Shown here in pieces: positions 62,101 to 64,000 of a stretch of DNA of 64,000 nucleotides. This DNA is from Paenibacillus phyllosphaerae (GTDB lineage: Bacteria > Bacillota > Bacilli > Paenibacillales > Paenibacillaceae). The first letter of the stretch is position 1. Each line of letters begins with the position of its first letter. Position numbers and translations under genes: made by a program. Under the pieces are notes generated by a model. That model made no database searches. It saw only the letters and a program-made list of their open reading frames with translations, and was not told the origin of the DNA. The stretch spans positions 124,001-188,000 of the forward strand of contig NZ_JACHXK010000011.1 of NCBI RefSeq assembly GCF_014192105.1. Reading direction: 5' to 3'.

Positions 62101-63200
62101 TCCTTGACCCTTATGTGGTCAAAGAAGTCGGCGGCGTGAAGATCGGATTTATCGGCGTCGTCACGAACATTACGCCAACCATTGTTAAAGCAGAAGCCAT
62201 TAAAGGCATCAAATTCCTGGATCAGAAAACCGTTGTCAACAAAGCGGTTGAAGAACTGAAAGCACAAGGCGTACGCTCGATCGTCGTACTCGCGCACGAC
62301 CCGTTCACGATGGTGAATGGCGCGCCGACAGGCGAAGTGGTTGACCTGGCGAATGCGGTTGACGACGAAGTCGACGTCATCCTGGCCGGCCATGACCATG
62401 GCAAGCTGAATACGATCGTCGATGGCAAAATCGTCGTCGAAGCATTGTCCTACGGTACGGCATTCTCCGACCTGGATCTGGCGATTGACCGTGCAACGAA
62501 GAACATCATCGTCTCCAAGTCGAAAGCGGAAGTTGTCGACGTGAAGCGAGAAGGCGTAACGCCGGACGCCGAGATTGCCGAGATGATCAAGTCGTACCAA
62601 GATAAGAACGCGCCTGTAATGAACGCACCTGTCGGTACGACAACCGCGGCGATTACGCGTACGGTTACCGCCGCTGGCGAATCTGCATTGGGCAACCTGA
62701 TCGCGGACGGCATGCGCGAAACGATGAAATCGGACTTCGCTTTCATGAACTCCGGCGGTATCCGTAACGACATGCCTGAAGGCAAAGTGACGTATGGCAG
62801 CATGTTCAGCATCCAGCCATTCGGCAACGTGCTGATCAAGCTGACGCTGACCGGCGCTCAGATGAAAGAGCTGATGAATCAACAATGGACCGCAACCGGC
62901 GCGAAGATCGGCCAAGTGTCCGGCTTCACGTACAGCTACGATTCGACGAAGCCGATCGGCGAGCGCATCGTATCCATTAAGAAAGCGGACGGCACGCCGT
63001 TGCAAGACGACGCTGCGTACACCATCGTCGTGAATGACTTCATGGCAACAGGCGGCGACGGCTACACGGTACTGACGAAAGGCACGAACCGCGAAGCCGG
63101 TCCAGTCGATCTCGACGCAACAATTGCTTATGTCAAAGCGAAATTCGGCGAAGGCGCGATTACAGCCGCAACCGAAGGCCGCATCACGAAAGTGAACTAA
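59133..63200 (+). CDS. SLH-anchored double 5'-nucleotidase/cyclic phosphodiesterase
   Basis: Secreted surface enzyme of about 1355 residues. Signal peptide (1-35), then module 1: a calcineurin-like phosphoesterase (about 40-290: METTDIHTNIMNYDYYKD, VDNGDLIQG, TFGNHEFNYGLDYL, FSHTHKVF) with its 5'-nucleotidase C-domain (about 390-606), most like 2',3'-cyclic-nucleotide phosphodiesterases. Three SLH domains follow at about 676-853 (VTRAEFATML, ITREQMAVMA, TTRAEAAKVV). Module 2 (about 855-1340) is UshA-like: GINDFHGQLDYKKDV, VHAGDAVGASAPV, IGNHEFDRGADEM, LAGHDHGKLN, NSGGIRNDMPEG. All metal ligands look intact in both. It likely releases phosphate and nucleosides from external nucleotides. ATG 59133 has AAGGGTAGG upstream. 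Confidence 0.93.
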   Translation: MQQPIKKRVSKILASSLTFSLLALPFSGGLATAADASSTLKLRIMETTDIHTNIMNYDYYKDATSDTVGLIRTSSLVKAARAEVSNTFLVDNGDLIQGTPLGTYKATVAPLKEGEVHTVYQAMNQMGYDVATFGNHEFNYGLDYLSNAIKGANFPYVNANVYVDDKDNNPDNDVNQFEPYKIIEKTFKDEAGNEQKVKIGVLGLVTPQITTWDKTWLEGEVIAKDIVATAEKFIPKLKEAGADIIIAMTHSGFSGSAQANTGAEDAIYPLSKVEGIDAITFSHTHKVFPAADVKSLDALFKDASGNPLPGVDNTNGTINGVPAVQAGYGGNNLGLIDLTLEKADGKWTVATSKSSTRAIYDSVAKKPTVEADQAIVDAVKADHEATIKYANSPIGTTTAPIHSYFALVQDDPSIQIVTNAQRAYVEDYVAKNLPQYKDTPILSVGAPFKAGRNGVEEFTEIKAGPLAIKSAGDLYLYDNTLKAILVKGSVVKEWLEMTAGKFNQIDPNKTEEQALLNPQFQVYNFDVIDGVTYQVDVTKPAKYNVDGTVANASASRIVNLKYNGKTLDPNQEFIVVTNNYRAGGGGNFPGVKGSKYLIDSPDENRQILMDYITKQKEINPTADNNWSIAPIFGDVNVTFTSSPKGADYAKASSNIAYTGKTDEKGFGIFNIDLSKTFSDVPTTHWAFESVNALAAKQIVTGKTDTTFDPSASVTRAEFATMLAKALNLTATGKSTFKDVPASAWYATYVTAAAENGLVSGVSKTAFAPTQTITREQMAVMAGNALSLQAKQKLTADQAASFSDNAAISKWAQAAVDVVVDRGVMNGAGGAFKPKASTTRAEAAKVVNTLITDISVQILGINDFHGQLDYKKDVKDATGKVVSTVGGAEYLATYLKQREATNPNTLLVHAGDAVGASAPVSALLRDEPTIDFLNRLGFDVGTIGNHEFDRGADEMLRLINGGKNPDTGADFEGAQFPYVAANVVDENDKPLLDPYVVKEVGGVKIGFIGVVTNITPTIVKAEAIKGIKFLDQKTVVNKAVEELKAQGVRSIVVLAHDPFTMVNGAPTGEVVDLANAVDDEVDVILAGHDHGKLNTIVDGKIVVEALSYGTAFSDLDLAIDRATKNIIVSKSKAEVVDVKREGVTPDAEIAEMIKSYQDKNAPVMNAPVGTTTAAITRTVTAAGESALGNLIADGMRETMKSDFAFMNSGGIRNDMPEGKVTYGSMFSIQPFGNVLIKLTLTGAQMKELMNQQWTATGAKIGQVSGFTYSYDSTKPIGERIVSIKKADGTPLQDDAAYTIVVNDFMATGGDGYTVLTKGTNREAGPVDLDATIAYVKAKFGEGAITAATEGRITKVN

Positions 63201-63230
63201 TTCATTTCTTCCTATGAAGCATCAGCACGA

Positions 63231-63265
63231 ATCCCCTTCGGCCATCCGGCTGAAGGGGATATTTT
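63231..63265 (+). terminator. Terminator after the nucleotidase gene
   Basis: ATCCCCTTCGGCC-ATCC-GGCTGAAGGGGAT followed by ATTTTT. Confidence 0.88.
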
Positions 63266-63327
63266 TCGTCCAACAAATCCCTTTCGTTGTGTCGCCCTGT
63301 CACATTCGCTTTTCGCGGTGAATATGC

Positions 63328-63352
63328 TATAATGGTTTTGTAAGCGCTTTAC
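63328..63352 (+). promoter_or_regulatory. Extended -10 promoter with a cre-like site at the start point
   Basis: TGCTATAAT (extended -10, TATAAT at 63328-63333) is followed by TGTAAGCGCTTTAC (63339-63352), close to the CcpA cre consensus except for its last two bases. The transcript would have a leader of about 330 bases containing TGAACC/GGTTCA and other pairings; I could not match it to a known riboswitch. Confidence 0.5.
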
Positions 63353-63673
63353 TTTTATCGTCTACCGATAGGTTTGCGGAGCTTTTCGGATTAGTGCGAC
63401 TTTTGTGAACCTGTTGCCGCTACTTAAGAATGGTTCAAGAAACAGATGAATCAACGGGAGCAATAAGCCGAACAAGCGTAGATTTCATTGGATGTTTAGA
63501 TGGCGTTCATGTTGGTTTAATAATTGGAGGCTATGATGAGGATAGTTAAACCACATGAAATCCGAACGCTTACGAACGCGATCGGCCAGTCACCGACGCC
63601 CGTTGCCCCGATCTCTCACACTCGATGCGTAATCAGACGCATACATAAACGTCAAAGTAGGTGCAATTACGAT

Positions 63674-64000
63674 ATGATCAATTCCAAGCGCATGTTTATG
63701 ATTGCCGCGTTATCAGCAGCGATTTCGCTCGGCGGGCTGATGCCTGACCGTGCCAGCGCAAGCCCCCTTCCCGTCAAGGCGAAGGAAGCCGGTCTGCAAT
63801 CCAGCGTGCCAAGCGAAGCGGAAGAAACGTTGTTCGTCCGCGTGCTCGGCGCCGATTCTGCGGAAGAAGTGAAGGATGCGCTCTATAACGGCAGCTCGCT
63901 CGCGGACATTGCCAGCAGCAACAGCGCAGATATCGATCAGCTGATTCAGCTGCAAGTCGCCCAGCTGGCGCTCCAATTGCAGGAGCGGCTGCAAGCGGGA
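63674..64000 (+). CDS. Secreted protein, truncated by the window end
   Basis: Only the first 109 codons are present. A signal peptide (MINSKRMFMIAALSAAISLG to about ASAS) is followed by a soluble, Ala/Glu/Ser-rich region (AEETLFVRVLGADSAEEVKD, SLADIASSNSADIDQLIQLQ). The second stretch has the look of short helical repeats found in secreted Paenibacillus proteins, but no family is clear. AAGTAGGTG lies about 10 bases before the ATG. A long leader precedes it. Confidence 0.7.
   Translation, partial: MINSKRMFMIAALSAAISLGGLMPDRASASPLPVKAKEAGLQSSVPSEAEETLFVRVLGADSAEEVKDALYNGSSLADIASSNSADIDQLIQLQVAQLALQLQERLQAG

Noticed and set aside
63340..63673. A c-di-AMP (ydaO) riboswitch in the long leader
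   Set aside because: The conserved GGGUGAAU and GAUAGGG-like blocks expected of ydaO are not present; only general structure potential remains.
1..64000. tRNA, rRNA, insertion sequences, integrases or prophage genes
   Set aside because: Read on both strands, nothing resembling these was found; the remnants at 27-31 kb are not flanked by visible mobile-element ends.

Overview
The window looks like chromosome from an endospore-forming, Gram-positive bacterium of the Paenibacillaceae (Paenibacillus/Cohnella type). This is inferred from a YaaH/SleL-type LysM-GH18 spore protein, surface proteins anchored by SLH domains, strong AGGAGG ribosome binding sites with some GTG and TTG starts, CsoR copper control, and a Btr-like iron regulator beside a yclNOPQ-like siderophore importer. 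No rRNA, tRNA, prophage, insertion sequence or CRISPR array is visible. Most genes are separated by convincing intrinsic terminators.

Layout. 1-4.1 kb: membrane-anchored multicopper oxidase and a spore-cortex type glycosidase. 4.1-7.5 kb: an unknown protein, a YnfA-type membrane protein and the disulfide-forming pair bdbD-bdbC behind a promoter that carries a 19-bp palindrome. 7.6-11.5 kb: a copper island (csoR, copZ, copA, HxHP lipoprotein) with two CsoR boxes. 11.7-14.6 kb: an NAD salvage unit (nrtR, nadV, nadM) with three copies of a putative NrtR operator. 14.7-18.2 kb: a YwqG-like protein, a metallo-beta-lactamase fold enzyme and a secreted protein. 18.2-25.2 kb: a giant 2315-residue SLH protein with 11 Ig-like repeats. 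25.6-30.6 kb: mixed small genes, including a divergent IF-3 paralogue, ThpR, a hemolysin III protein and three gene remnants (sugar permease, AraC regulator, histidine kinase) that mark past deletions. 30.7-32.4 kb: a guanine-type purine riboswitch, apparently an ON switch, ahead of a probable guanine deaminase. 32.5-41.1 kb: an unknown protein, an SDR, a chemoreceptor, a MarR-MFS efflux unit and a polar amino-acid ABC importer.

41.2-58.2 kb is rich in cyclic-di-GMP genes: two GGDEF proteins and two GGDEF-EAL proteins. Two of the four have, directly ahead of their start codons, tandem arrays of a 45/46-bp stem-loop unit. The two arrays share conserved flanks but have different, complementary stem sequences. 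This is the best candidate here for an undescribed RNA-level element. Between them lie a thioesterase, the Btr-like regulator and the Fur-boxed siderophore importer. 58-64 kb holds a DUF1906 protein, a 1355-residue SLH-anchored double 5'-nucleotidase and the start of a secreted protein with a long leader.

Together the genes suggest a soil-type bacterium investing in its cell surface, in metal homeostasis (copper export and oxidation, siderophore-iron uptake), in nucleotide, purine and NAD salvage, and in c-di-GMP signalling. All functional calls are from reading sequence motifs; no database search was run.
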